A DNA stretch of 64,000 nucleotides from MSPOR6 sp964652195 (GCA_964652195.1 CAZZBB010000037.1:59943-123942), one strand, 5' to 3'. Positions 1 to 8,834 are shown, counted from the stretch's first letter. Program-made: numbers and translations. The notes: generated by a model not told the origin, from the letters alone.

Positions 1-471
1 TAAGATTTCTGGGGCATACCAATATTCAACATTTGACCAAGCGGGTATAAACTGGTGTTTATTATCGGTCTGCATCTCCTCCAGTAGTGCGTGCAAATGT
101 TCTTTACGTAACAGGTCTTTACCCTGAAAAACCTTCATCGGCATAAGGTGATTTAGAAGTAAATTAAGATCCAATAGGACAGCGTTGCGTTTGCATAGAT
201 ATGCTTCAACACCCACAGTTCCTGAACCTGCAAAAGGATCTATTATCCAACCATTCTCTTTGGTATATGTGTTTATTGCATATCGAACAACTTGTGGAAT
301 GAACTTTGCTGGATATGATACGATGGCATGAGTCAAGTAGCCGGTACCAGTAATTTCAGGAACTAAATCCCTGAAGGAGACTAACTGTAACCCTTTTGAT
401 GCTGTGGTGTTTTTTAGGTTAGCAGAATCGGATTGAATAGGTACAAACTTTTCAGGAAAATGGATTTGCAA
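1..471 (-). CDS. DNA methyltransferase, N6/N4 type (C-terminus cut by window edge)
   Basis: Reading from 471 down to base 1 is open for 157 codons and leaves the window, so the C-terminus is missing. About half way along is DPFAGSGT followed by VGVEAYL, the AdoMet-binding motif I with its following helix typical of DNA amino-methyltransferases; N-terminal to it come IVSYPAKFIPQVVRYAI and WIIDPF, as in enzymes where motif I follows the catalytic half. The catalytic (D/N/S)PP(Y/F/W) motif is not visible in the part present, so the modified base cannot be told. An in-frame stop lies just upstream and the first usable start is TTG at 471, with a GGAG about 10 bases before it; no ATG occurs before the motif. 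It may be a restriction-modification or orphan methylase; the partner, if any, lies outside the window. The methylase assignment is firm, the start less so. Confidence 0.8.
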   Translation of the reverse strand, partial: MQIHFPEKFVPIQSDSANLKNTTASKGLQLVSFRDLVPEITGTGYLTHAIVSYPAKFIPQVVRYAINTYTKENGWIIDPFAGSGTVGVEAYLCKRNAVLLDLNLLLNHLMPMKVFQGKDLLRKEHLHALLEEMQTDNKHQFIPAWSNVEYWYAPEIL

Positions 472-505
472 TCTTCACCAACTCCATTATGGTATGATAA
501 AAAGA

Positions 506-528
506 AAGTCACCAAAATTTGGTGACTT
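506..528 (-). terminator. Rho-independent terminator
   Basis: A perfect 11-bp inverted repeat (AAGTCACCAAA and its complement) separated by one base. On the minus strand it is followed by TCTTTTTATC, a U-rich tail. It lies between the small coiled-coil membrane protein gene and the methyltransferase, so it probably ends the transcript of the former. Confidence 0.6.
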
Positions 529-565
529 AGATATTGTTCTATCATATGGTTTCAGGAATTAGAGA

Positions 566-1024
566 CTATCGTTTTCGTTGTGGGAGTGGTTCCGTAAATT
601 TCTCACCACGTGCTTCAGCCTCTGTCTTTCTTTTTTCCCATTCTTCAATTTCACGATAGACCAAGTTTCTACCTTCTTCTCTACCTTCTTCTCTACCCAA
701 CTCCAAGCCCTCTGCTCTTGCTTGTGCCCTAATTTCTCTTTCTCTTTGGATTGCTTCTCTGAAACGTCTTAACATAATATCCACTCCTTCACCAAAAACA
801 ATCATCACTGTTGATGAAGCCACTATTTTTGAGATATGCTCCCCAATAAAATAGAATGAATCAATTACTTTGTAATTCTTGAGAAGACATTGATGGAAAA
901 TAATACCAATAGTAAGGATAACAATATAGAAGCAGAACCACAATATAGTGTTTTCAGCATCTTTAACAGTAAATATGGATGATCTCTTGTTCTTATCCTC
1001 CACAATGATTTCTTCTCTAATCAC
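566..1024 (-). CDS. Small membrane protein with charged coiled-coil tail
   Basis: A 152-residue protein of unknown function. Residues about 27-46 form a hydrophobic helix (ILWFCFYIVILTIGII) and a second, less hydrophobic helix follows at about 66-84, both consistent with membrane insertion. The remainder is highly charged: a helix of alternating Glu/Arg with short repeats GREEGREEGR and then REIEEWEKRK, which should form a coiled coil. A Shine-Dalgarno-like AGGGAAGGT precedes the ATG at 1024. It stands alone between the cytochrome b gene and the methylase and has its own terminator. The repeated EEGR block is low complexity and gives no functional clue; tails of this kind are common on small proteins of environmental bacteria. 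Product assignment is therefore only descriptive. Confidence 0.6.
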   Translation of the reverse strand: MIREEIIVEDKNKRSSIFTVKDAENTILWFCFYIVILTIGIIFHQCLLKNYKVIDSFYFIGEHISKIVASSTVMIVFGEGVDIMLRRFREAIQREREIRAQARAEGLELGREEGREEGRNLVYREIEEWEKRKTEAEARGEKFTEPLPQRKR

Positions 1025-1274
1025 CTTCCCTTAGATCTGTTTAGTTAAGATACCATGCTACATAAGATATTTCAAGTGAAATATCCCATAAACAGAACGA
1101 TTTAAGTCTGACCCAATTGATCTATAATCTAATACATATAGGACATACATATTTGCGAAGAAGGTTTCACTTACCAGGTATTCCAAACTGAATCGAATTA
1201 ATTCTACCTAATTCATACTCAGCTAATATTCTGTGAAATTGATTGATATTCATCCAGTTAACATTGGGGTAATA

Positions 1275-2441
1275 CTATTGTAATTCTTCCTCAGTCAAAT
1301 TAAACTCAAACACATCTTCATCCTTTTCGGCTTCAGTTTCCACCTCAGATGGCGTCATCTGTTGCAAAGTCTCAGAAGGTGTTTCTTCCTCTACAGTTAC
1401 AAGTTTTGGGGCAGTTGCACCAAGAATTGTCAACCCAACAATCGCTACTACACACACACTTGTAACAGTCAATGCAATAGGACGTTTCCATAATACATCC
1501 CGTTCCCCTCTATCTAAAAAAGGAAGAAATAATAGTAATAACATGCCAACTGTTGGAATGACGAAGGTTCCAATAATCTCAAGTGGACCTTGGAAATATT
1601 TCAGTAATTGAAATAGGAATAGGAAATACCACTCGGGTCGAGGATCGTAATTGGCATTAGTCGGATCAGCAACATCTTCGAGCGGGACAGGAGCAAAAAT
1701 TGCTGCACATGCGAGTATAATAAAAAGTATTAGCATACCGACAACATCTTCAAATACTTGATCAGGATAGAATGGTTTACCTGCTTTCATCTCCTCTGGA
1801 GTATTATTCGGTTTACCAGATGATCCATAGAATCGGACTAAGAAAAGATGTAAACCTACCAGGCTAAACGCTATCCAGGGTAACCATATTGTGTGCAGTG
1901 CATAAAACCGAGACAAAGTAACAGCACCAATTTCAGCTCCACCTCGGAGCACCTTCGCAACGACATCCCCCAACCCTGGTGCAGTACTTGCTATTTCAAC
2001 ACCAACAACTGTTGCCCAATACGCCTTTTCATCCCATGGTAACAGATAACCTGTAAACCCAAACCCAAGTACAACCAATAGGAGTAGAACACCAACAACC
2101 CATGTCAGTTCACGTGGTGCTTTGTAGGATCCATATAGAACAACGCGAAGTAGGTGTAGAAATACAATAACAACCATGGCACTCGCACCCCAATGGTGTA
2201 ACCCCCGTACGAAACTACCAAACGGAACTTCTTCAGTAATATACTTAACGGCGTTATGAGCATGGTCAGGTGAAGGAGAATAAGACAAGGCAAGGAATGC
2301 ACCAGTAGCAGCTTGGAGCAGAAGCAGAAACATTGCTAAGCTGCCTAATGAAAAAAGAAGGTTTATATGCTTCGGTAGAGGTTTACGCAGATGTGCCATC
2401 ACCTCACCTAATGGAAGACGATCATTAAGGAACTGTTTCAT
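1275..2441 (-). CDS. Cytochrome b of a Rieske/cytochrome b complex
   Basis: This 388-residue membrane protein is the haem-bearing subunit that oxidises quinol. Haem ligands are visible as H82/H96 in helix B and H182/H197 in helix D; the 15-residue step in helix D is the b6f-type spacing, not the mitochondrial bc1 spacing of 14. Unlike split b6/subunit IV, the N- and C-terminal halves are fused in one chain, and the Qo-site PEWY motif is present (RPEWYFLF). About eight hydrophobic helices can be drawn. After the last helix an acidic tail of some 45 residues follows (EEETPSETL, EKDEDVFEF), which is unusual and has no obvious role. It begins directly after the Rieske stop codon, so the two are one operon. 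No cytochrome c1, cytochrome f or other c-type cytochrome gene is visible downstream in the window, so the electron acceptor is unknown. Confidence 0.93.
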   Translation of the reverse strand: MKQFLNDRLPLGEVMAHLRKPLPKHINLLFSLGSLAMFLLLLQAATGAFLALSYSPSPDHAHNAVKYITEEVPFGSFVRGLHHWGASAMVVIVFLHLLRVVLYGSYKAPRELTWVVGVLLLLVVLGFGFTGYLLPWDEKAYWATVVGVEIASTAPGLGDVVAKVLRGGAEIGAVTLSRFYALHTIWLPWIAFSLVGLHLFLVRFYGSSGKPNNTPEEMKAGKPFYPDQVFEDVVGMLILFIILACAAIFAPVPLEDVADPTNANYDPRPEWYFLFLFQLLKYFQGPLEIIGTFVIPTVGMLLLLFLPFLDRGERDVLWKRPIALTVTSVCVVAIVGLTILGATAPKLVTVEEETPSETLQQMTPSEVETEAEKDEDVFEFNLTEEELQ

Positions 2442-2909
2442 TTAGATCTCCTTCACAAATAAAATTCCAGACTCAACTTTAACCTCAAGCTTCTGTAACG
2501 GTTCTGGTGGTGGTCCAGCAACCACTGCCCCGTCCTTATCAAACACTGCCCCATGACACGGACAGAGAAAAGATTCCTGACTTTCATCCCATCGAACAAG
2601 ACAACCGAGATGAGAACATGTCCGAGTAAAAACACTCCACTCACCATTCCCTTTATCAGTGACATAAACAGACCGTTTTTTTGTTGCTTTCACCCAGCCA
2701 TCTTTTGCTATGAAAGTATAATTGACCTTTTTATATTGACTGTTTTTAAGACGGTCAACTAAACCGATGTTAACCCATTTCGATTCACCTTTTTTCCATG
2801 CAGGTGAAATAGCAAATCCAATTAATGGGATTCCTGCTGCTAAACCCATCACTCCGCCAATGATGGCTGTAGCGATTTGTAAGAATGAGCGTCTATTCTC
2901 GTCCACCAT
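2442..2909 (-). CDS. Rieske iron-sulfur protein
   Basis: A 155-residue Rieske [2Fe-2S] protein that passes electrons from quinol at cytochrome b to a c-type cytochrome or plastocyanin-like acceptor. The two cluster-binding loops are clear: CSHLGC and, about 20 residues on, CPCHGAVFD, followed by the GPPPEPL stretch of the family. The N-terminus carries NRRSFLQ, a twin-arginine signal, then a hydrophobic helix (GGVMGLAAGIPLIGF), so it is probably exported folded by Tat and stays anchored. A strong AAGGAGATGAG ribosome site sits before the ATG. It is the first gene of the two-gene operon with cytochrome b. A possible -10 hexamer TATAAT lies at 2955-2950 on the minus strand but without a good -35. 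Confidence 0.95.
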   Translation of the reverse strand: MVDENRRSFLQIATAIIGGVMGLAAGIPLIGFAISPAWKKGESKWVNIGLVDRLKNSQYKKVNYTFIAKDGWVKATKKRSVYVTDKGNGEWSVFTRTCSHLGCLVRWDESQESFLCPCHGAVFDKDGAVVAGPPPEPLQKLEVKVESGILFVKEI

Positions 2910-3206
2910 CTCATCTCCTTAATTGCTGAATCCTTCAGTAGGTTAGAGGATTATAGATTCTTCAGTTCTTGTTCTTTCTTTACCATACACAAGTAGAATT
3001 AAATTAAGTTCGATATAAGTGATATAATTCAATGCGGTGAATCAACGTCGAATCCGTAAAATCAAGAAATCAACGGTATGAATGCCAATAAGCCATTCCC
3101 CGGCATTACCGTATGGAATCCGTCGGGAAATCGCACCTATCCTGGACATACATTATGTCTCAGGAACTAAAAACTTCGTAGTTCTTACATCAAACTCAGG
3201 TTAAAA
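2910..3206. other. Intergenic region upstream of the Rieske/cytochrome b operon
   Basis: About 300 bases with no gene. It should hold the promoter of the Rieske operon (minus-strand TATAAT at 2955-2950 is the best -10 candidate) and the end of the Gfo/Idh transcript. A weak interrupted inverted repeat (CGGTA..ATGCC near 3074 and GGCATTACCG at 3102-3111) may be a transcript-end hairpin. Nothing else is visible. Confidence 0.3.
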
Positions 3207-4274
3207 TTATCTTTTCCGTGTCTGCCCTTCAAATGGAGTACGTAAATCGTACCGACCTTCCTCTAATACAGGAAGAGTGCCATCATTGACCATTAGTTCT
3301 AATGGTAATTCTTTCGTTCCAAGAGGCATATTTACAACATCCTTGATACGTAAGGATTCATATATTGCCATCATGATTTCGATTGTATATCGTGCTTGTT
3401 CTCCCCTCCCTCGATGGGTAGGAATATCTCCTTCAATCCATTCAATCAATTCTTGAAATTGATTCTTGGGTTCCGGTGGTGGAGTAATTTCTTGCCATCC
3501 TTTTGCATCACCGTTTTGAAGTAAAACCGTACCATTATCTCCATTGCGGATTTGTCCTTCTGTTCCAGCAACTACTGGCATTGCCACCCCCGGATCAGGG
3601 AGATCTCCTTCATAAATAGCACGTGCACCACCTTCAAAGCAGACTAATCCCATGCAGAGATCTTCGCATATCGTTCTTCGTTCCCAGCGATCAGTTGTAC
3701 GTGATGTCTGACCAATTACCCATAAAGTTTCTGGATCGGACAATTGATAACGCCAACCATCAATCGCGTGCGTACCAGTATTTAATAAACCAGCATGGGC
3801 TTTTGCTCTATGGTGAAGGGTTGTTGGTTGTCCAATTGCGCCATCAGCGACAAGTCTACGTATTTCTGTGTTTTGGGGTCTATACCTACCTTGGTGACCA
3901 ATCACCAGTTTAACATTGTTCTCTTCACATGCTGTAAGCATATCATCTGCCTGTCCCAAAGACGCAGACATCGGTTTTTCTCCGATAATACCTTTGACAC
4001 CTGCTTTCGCTGCAGCAACAGTAGCTTCAGCCCGTGGTCCTTGCCAAGTTGTTATGCTAACAATGTCCAAATCCTCTTTTGCTAACATTTCATCAACATC
4101 AGTATAAGTAGCAGGAATGTCATACTCGGTAGCAACCTTTTTGACAGATTCTTCATGTATATCCATTGCGGCTACTATTTCTACGTTCTGTTGTTTCTGC
4201 CATGCCCTGGAATGGGATCCACCCATTCCACCACAACCAATAATTCCAATTCGATATGCTTGATTCGTTGCCAT
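3207..4274 (-). CDS. Gfo/Idh/MocA family NAD(P)-dependent oxidoreductase
   Basis: A 355-residue enzyme of the glucose-fructose/inositol dehydrogenase family, which oxidises or reduces sugars, inositols or their derivatives with NAD(P). The N-terminal Rossmann fold begins GIIGCGGMGGSH (GxGxxG); the family EKP motif appears as GEKPMS near residue 100 and a likely catalytic His lies in NTGTHAIDGW near residue 170. The ribosome site ATAGGAGAC is well placed for ATG at 4274. It is divergent from an enolase-superfamily dehydratase, which suggests a shared sugar or sugar-acid pathway, but the substrate cannot be read from sequence. No signal peptide, so cytoplasmic. The family is secure, the substrate open. 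Confidence 0.9.
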   Translation of the reverse strand: MATNQAYRIGIIGCGGMGGSHSRAWQKQQNVEIVAAMDIHEESVKKVATEYDIPATYTDVDEMLAKEDLDIVSITTWQGPRAEATVAAAKAGVKGIIGEKPMSASLGQADDMLTACEENNVKLVIGHQGRYRPQNTEIRRLVADGAIGQPTTLHHRAKAHAGLLNTGTHAIDGWRYQLSDPETLWVIGQTSRTTDRWERRTICEDLCMGLVCFEGGARAIYEGDLPDPGVAMPVVAGTEGQIRNGDNGTVLLQNGDAKGWQEITPPPEPKNQFQELIEWIEGDIPTHRGRGEQARYTIEIMMAIYESLRIKDVVNMPLGTKELPLELMVNDGTLPVLEEGRYDLRTPFEGQTRKR

Positions 4275-4657
4275 TCATTTGTCTCCTATGAGGTCATTGT
4301 TAATACTGTCATCTAATTGTACTTTACCTATTTCAGTTGTTTTCGTCAACAACTTTTCAAGAATAGAAGGATTAGTCATGACAATCGGACTTTGATTTAT
4401 GTCTGTTCACTTCAAGTTGTAGTTCTGGATGATATTCAATTCAAATATACTAAAATCAACTTCCAAACTAATGAGCCAATTAAGCATAAATTTTTATCTC
4501 TATAAGACAAAAATTTATGTAACAAGTAATCCAAATTATCCCATTGGATCTATAGTTTCCCAAAGAAAAATTAAATACGACTATTTTACTCATAAAAAGA
4601 ATTGACAAAGTTATAATTATATGAAAAACTTAAGAACAAAAAGTCAAGGAGTTCATC
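4275..4657. other. Divergent promoter region between Gfo/Idh and enolase-family genes
   Basis: About 380 AT-rich bases without a gene between two divergent starts. A TTGACA at 4602-4607 and a TATAAT at 4612-4617 are present but too close together to form one promoter. No clear operator palindrome was seen. Confidence 0.3.
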
Positions 4658-5752
4658 ATGGCAGAATATGAAGACAAAGGATCACAAATTCGAGTAAAGA
4701 GTCTTGAAGCTTACCCAATAGGTGAAAAGGCTTATGTAAAGATTGAGACCAATATGGATGTTACAGGCTGGGGTGAGATTAACAATATGGAAACTGCAGT
4801 CACTTGTGAATTGGCGCGTTCCCTTGGAGAGTTAATTATTGATGAAAACCCTACTCGTATTGAGCATCACTGGCAACGTCTATTTCGGGCACATCGCAAT
4901 ATTCGTGGTGGTGGCTTGATGGTTCACACTATCTCTGCCATAGATATGGCATTGTGGGATATCGCTGGAAAGCTTTGGGGGGTTCCTGTGTATCGCCTTC
5001 TTGGCGGTCCATGCCGTAATAAAATCTGGAAATATCCAAGTCCAAAGGCAATTAAGACTGGTCCTGGTGGATCCAAACCCTTTGCTGGAACACCAGATGA
5101 TATCTCTAATATGTTGCAGCGAATTCACGACACAAGGGAAAAAGTAGGGCCTGATGGTGCAGTAATGTTTGACGCACATAGTTGCTTACCACCCCCTATC
5201 CTTAAACAATTTGCAGGTCATCTCAAACCGGACGATCTTCTTTTTCTTGAAGAAGCATGGGTACCAGGGAACATTGAGGTCATGCGAAAAATCCGAGAAT
5301 CTGTCCCCGTTCCTTTAGCCACAGGAGAACGTGACAGAACAATATGGGAAGTAAGAGAAATTCTTGAAGCACAAGTGATTGACATACTTCAACCTGACGT
5401 TGGCCACGGTGGCGGTATCACACAAGTTAAGAAAGTTGCTGCACTTGCAGAAGCACACCACGTACCAATCGCGCCTCATTGTACAATGTCATTTCTTGGA
5501 CTCACAGCAAGTTTCCATCTATCCGCATCCGTTCCATTTTTCCTAATTCACGAAGGTTATGAGAATGTACTTCCAGCTGGCGTTTCGCATAAAAACTGGG
5601 AAATGGATGATGCAGGTTATGTTTCTTTACCTGAAGGACCAGGTTTAGGTGTAGAGGTAGATGAAGCAAAAGTAATTGAAGTCAGTAATCAAGGGAGAAA
5701 ATTCAATTGGCCGAACAGTCGATTACCTGATGGTTCAGTTGCTGATTACTAA
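4658..5752 (+). CDS. Enolase-superfamily dehydratase (mandelate racemase/galactonate or mannonate dehydratase group)
   Basis: A 364-residue enzyme of the enolase superfamily, which abstracts the proton alpha to a carboxylate using Mg2+. The N-terminal capping domain runs to about 115 and the barrel follows. Metal ligands can be placed as D in MFDAHS, E in FLEEAW and E in ATGERD; QPDVGHGGG and APHCTMS supply the Asp/His pair at the end of the barrel. The D-x-H signature (DAH) resembles sugar-acid dehydratases such as D-galactonate or D-mannonate dehydratase rather than dual-lysine cycloisomerases. The ribosome site CAAGGAG precedes the ATG. It faces a Gfo/Idh dehydrogenase, which fits dehydration of an aldonate made by an oxidation step. 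Exact substrate is not determinable. Confidence 0.9.
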   Translation: MAEYEDKGSQIRVKSLEAYPIGEKAYVKIETNMDVTGWGEINNMETAVTCELARSLGELIIDENPTRIEHHWQRLFRAHRNIRGGGLMVHTISAIDMALWDIAGKLWGVPVYRLLGGPCRNKIWKYPSPKAIKTGPGGSKPFAGTPDDISNMLQRIHDTREKVGPDGAVMFDAHSCLPPPILKQFAGHLKPDDLLFLEEAWVPGNIEVMRKIRESVPVPLATGERDRTIWEVREILEAQVIDILQPDVGHGGGITQVKKVAALAEAHHVPIAPHCTMSFLGLTASFHLSASVPFFLIHEGYENVLPAGVSHKNWEMDDAGYVSLPEGPGLGVEVDEAKVIEVSNQGRKFNWPNSRLPDGSVADY

Positions 5753-6239
5753 AGCAATATCGGTACATATTGATACCAATAATAGTTTCTATTCTTAAAG
5801 CTATTTTATCTACGTAATCTGTCTAAACAGAGATAGCATTAAAGCGAAGAAGTAATCCTTAGATTGATGACTAATTATAGGTATTGAATAAGTATATTGA
5901 TCAAGGCACACTAATTAAAAAGTCGGATTATTTAGAAGATAACTATTAATACCACCAAGACATTGTTATATAGTAATAATCCTTGATATACAAATATTAG
6001 GTCTGCTTTCCTTTATATAACTGCACCTGTATATGTCACATTAGAAACCACCTACCCGAGAATTCACGCTTTAGTTTTTACTATGTAACCGTCATTGAAT
6101 GTTATATTTAGTATATCTATTTCAATTATAGCAAATATTTCATTATTCGATATGTCAAGAATCTGTAATTGAATGTTAGCACATTACTTTTACTATATTC
6201 TATTAGAACTAAGTAAATAATATACAAGGAGTAAAGACA
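5753..6239. other. AT-rich intergenic region
   Basis: Nearly 500 bases with no open gene. Directly after the dehydratase a weak interrupted hairpin (ATCGGTA..TACCAAT, near 5758-5780) may end its transcript. The right part holds the candidate promoter listed at 6169. Nothing else seen. Confidence 0.3.
6169..6196 (+). promoter_or_regulatory. Candidate sigma-70-type promoter
   Basis: TTGAAT (6169-6174), 16-base spacer, TACTAT (6191-6196), about 45 bases ahead of the secreted protein start at 6240. Matches are partial, so this is only a candidate. Confidence 0.3.
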
Positions 6240-7061
6240 ATGAGTCTATTAGCATTAAGAAGACACCCAGCGATAATTGCAAGTGTTCTTGTTGTTTTGA
6301 GTCTATTAGCACTTATTCTGGGATCAATATACAATATAACAGACGACAATACGAGTACTCTTTCTGGTAGAGTAGTGAATATAAATGGTCACCCAATTCC
6401 AAAATGTCAATTAGCAATTCAACCAATAGATATTATTGATGGAGAATTGTGCCAGGTTTCCTCACTCTCTCACCAATTGCAGACAGACTCTAACGGATTC
6501 TTCAATTTCAATAACATCTTACCTGGTCGTGTGCAATTTGTGGTAAAACCTGAGATGGGGCACACTAACAGAGATGTTGAGATACAATCAATAAACTATG
6601 CAGGTATTACTTTTTTGCGACTACAAACATCCCAGTTGCGAGTAACAGATGAACAAATACAGGAAGTTAATGATGTTGGTCCTCAGAAATTGTCATCCAT
6701 TGGGGGTATTCCATTTCAAATAGAATCTGGGTTGAACTTAAAAGATATAATAATCGAAGTGACACCAAGGATGTGTATCCGTGGCCAAATCCTTCTATCA
6801 AACGGAAAACCGTTAACTAATGCTCAAGGTAAATTAAACCTACAATACCAAACTTTAGACGGAATGAATAGTGATGATTTGAGCTTTTACCCAACATATA
6901 CAGATGCTGATGGGTATTTTTTTAAATATGTAAATTTACCAATGATGGCTATAGTTTCAGTAGAATATAACGGATTTGCAGCTACCTCAGAAGCCATTAA
7001 AATCTCAGATGAGCAACGCCGACACGATTTAGTTTTCCATCTGGATTTAACTAAAGATTAG
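6240..7061 (+). CDS. Exported or anchored protein with two carboxypeptidase-regulatory-like domains
   Basis: A 273-residue protein with an N-terminal hydrophobic segment (residues about 14-30, IIASVLVVLSLLALILG) acting as signal anchor or signal peptide. Two beta-sandwich repeats follow: residues about 40-110 (SGRVVNINGHPIPKCQL ... TDSNGFFNFNNILPG) and about 185-260 (RGQILLSNGKPLTN ... TDADGYFFKYVNLP). The pattern of G(x)V..NG.PI followed by TD..G.F.F..LP..G matches the carboxypeptidase-regulatory-like/CnaB-like fold. A good site AAGGAGTAAAGACA precedes the ATG. Role unknown; such domains usually mediate binding or cell-surface scaffolding. It directly precedes a relic of an ABC-2 permease. 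Confidence 0.7.
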   Translation: MSLLALRRHPAIIASVLVVLSLLALILGSIYNITDDNTSTLSGRVVNINGHPIPKCQLAIQPIDIIDGELCQVSSLSHQLQTDSNGFFNFNNILPGRVQFVVKPEMGHTNRDVEIQSINYAGITFLRLQTSQLRVTDEQIQEVNDVGPQKLSSIGGIPFQIESGLNLKDIIIEVTPRMCIRGQILLSNGKPLTNAQGKLNLQYQTLDGMNSDDLSFYPTYTDADGYFFKYVNLPMMAIVSVEYNGFAATSEAIKISDEQRRHDLVFHLDLTKD

Positions 7062-7083
7062 TAAGAACAACGCAGAAGAATAA

Positions 7084-7311
7084 CCCAGTTTAGATTCTAT
7101 ACATCAATCTCCGATTAGCCTTCATGCAATTGGTGTACCTGAAGGTATGTCCCAAAAATCTGTAAATCCTGATGCAATTCCAAAATTCAAAGATACACTC
7201 AGTATCACTCGTGATTTTAATGCTGCTGCGATGGATTTATTCTTACTATTTCTATTTCTGTTAGTCTTGCTTGCTGGTACATATCTCACATTTATCCGTC
7301 TTGACCTATAA
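7084..7311 (+). pseudogene. C-terminal fragment of an ABC-2-type permease (relic)
   Basis: Between an in-frame TAA at 7081 and a TAA at 7309 is an open stretch of 75 codons with no start at its head; the only ATG, at 7147, has no ribosome site. It reads SPISLHAIGVPEGM early on and ends in a hydrophobic helix DLFLLFLFLLVLLAGTYLTF followed by IRLDL and stop. A short soluble loop then one last transmembrane helix ending in a few charged residues is the usual C-terminal end of ABC-2 permeases. No N-terminal remainder is seen upstream, where the secreted protein gene ends 23 bases earlier. I infer a deletion relic. It could alternatively be a small membrane protein started at 7147. Confidence 0.4.
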
Positions 7312-7412
7312 TACATCGAATGTTTAGCAATTTCGGTTTTATCAGAGTTCTCTTGAATATGGAAACATAATAACAACGACACTAACAATTACTAACAGAA
7401 GTTTTTATTTTC

Positions 7413-8834
7413 CTATTCAATCATCTCTTGCTCTTGCCAATCTAATAGATCAGCATTCCACTGAAATTGCTGTAATGGACCGAACTTTAGATTGACAGTC
7501 AAGCTTTTGGGAGTAGGTGAACTGTCAAACAAATTGAAGTCTCTTATTACGACGAATGTGTGCTGTCCATCAGTGATAGTCTTACACGCTTGAATAAAAT
7601 CGTCCAAATTTCGGATCTGTTTACCATTTATATTCAGGATGACTACTTTTGAATTCCCGTTACGTTCCTGTACACCAACCCGTGAAAAACTACTACCGGG
7701 GGCAGCATGCGGTAAATAAACACCATCGGCTTCAAGGTACAATAAACCTCGCAATTGCGGGGTGATATCGTGGAACACACCACCACCGAATCTCACAAAT
7801 CTTTCAACTTTCTTCTTTTCTAAGTCTTCAACTGGAACGTCTATACTCAGATTCTCTCCATTTCTATAGATATTTAAAGTAACATCTTGTCCTACATTAT
7901 TATTCAAAATAGCATCAAATGTGTATAAATCATCACGGATCAGTTCGTCATTAATACGATAAATTATATCTGATGCGAGAAGAAGATTCTCTCCAGTGGT
8001 TCTGGGTAAAATGGATTCAATCTGAATCACCTTTGGAGTACCGGCTTTTGAGGGTCCAATCTCTTTCCGTAATTCCTCAGGAAGATTAAAGTGTTTTATG
8101 GCTTCACCAATAGAGATAAGTTCAAGATCAACGCCGATTTCACCGCGATGAATTGGTGTCTCTTCCTGAATCAGTTTGAGGGCATCTATGAGGTAATCAA
8201 TTGGGAGTTCAAAACTCGATGTATCCGTTCCACGAGCATGAATTGCGATTACTTCACCTGCTGTGTTCCATACAGGACTACCACTGGATCCTCCTGTTCT
8301 GTCAAAGGTAGTGTGTATGTAGCTGGAGTGTCTGTCACCTTTGTTGACATTCAAGTTTGCAATTGTACCGAATTTGATGGAGTACTCTTCCTTTTCGTTG
8401 TTTCCAATCAGTAATAGATCGTCCCCTAAAGAAAGTGTATCCCATTTACCAAGTACAACCGACTGCAGTTCAAAATCAACTTCAGAAGGATCAATCTTAT
8501 AAAAACCGAAGTCATGTGTTGGATCATAGTAGAGTATGTTTGCTTCAGTAAAACTTCCGTCGTGAAAGTTAATTTTTACATAGGACGGACTGCTGCCTGT
8601 GACATGTCTGTTGGTAGCAATGATACCCCGTTCTGCATCAACGACGAAACCTGTGGCGAAACTCGTGCCTTTGGTTTCTGTTTCAAAGACAACTTCGGAT
8701 GCTGTTTCTATGTTTACGACCATAGGTTTGAAACTTGCAATCTGTTCAGTCCAGTTGTGTGCTGCGTTGGCATGTGTTGTAATCAGTATTAGAAGTGATA
8801 GATAGAAAAGTGGTTTTTGCAAAAACTTATTCAT
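7413..8834 (-). CDS. Secreted trypsin-like serine protease with PDZ domains, Deg7/Nma111-like
   Basis: A periplasmic HtrA-family (S1C) protease of 473 residues. A signal peptide (MNKFLQKPLFYLSLLIL...ANA) starts at the ATG at 8834, preceded by AGGAGAATC; a TTG four codons earlier lies inside the ribosome site and is less likely. The triad is visible: His in TNRHVTG, Asp in DPTHDFGFYK and Ser in GGSSGSPVW. The wording of these motifs (GIIATNRHV, DPTHDFGFYK, GGSSGSP) resembles eukaryotic Nma111/Deg7 more than DegP. Two PDZ-type regions follow, at about 235-335 (IQIESILPRTTGENLLL) and 385-455 (PGSSFSRVGVQERNGNS). It would degrade or refold misfolded envelope proteins. Monocistronic, next to a divergent acetamidase. 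Confidence 0.9.
   Translation of the reverse strand: MNKFLQKPLFYLSLLILITTHANAAHNWTEQIASFKPMVVNIETASEVVFETETKGTSFATGFVVDAERGIIATNRHVTGSSPSYVKINFHDGSFTEANILYYDPTHDFGFYKIDPSEVDFELQSVVLGKWDTLSLGDDLLLIGNNEKEEYSIKFGTIANLNVNKGDRHSSYIHTTFDRTGGSSGSPVWNTAGEVIAIHARGTDTSSFELPIDYLIDALKLIQEETPIHRGEIGVDLELISIGEAIKHFNLPEELRKEIGPSKAGTPKVIQIESILPRTTGENLLLASDIIYRINDELIRDDLYTFDAILNNNVGQDVTLNIYRNGENLSIDVPVEDLEKKKVERFVRFGGGVFHDITPQLRGLLYLEADGVYLPHAAPGSSFSRVGVQERNGNSKVVILNINGKQIRNLDDFIQACKTITDGQHTFVVIRDFNLFDSSPTPKSLTVNLKFGPLQQFQWNADLLDWQEQEMIE

Noticed and set aside
4602..4617. TTGACA with TATAAT upstream of the dehydratase
   Set aside because: The two hexamers are only four bases apart, so they cannot form one sigma-70 promoter.
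7122..7388. Minus-strand frame of 88 codons
   Set aside because: Antisense to the permease relic, which reads better on the plus strand.
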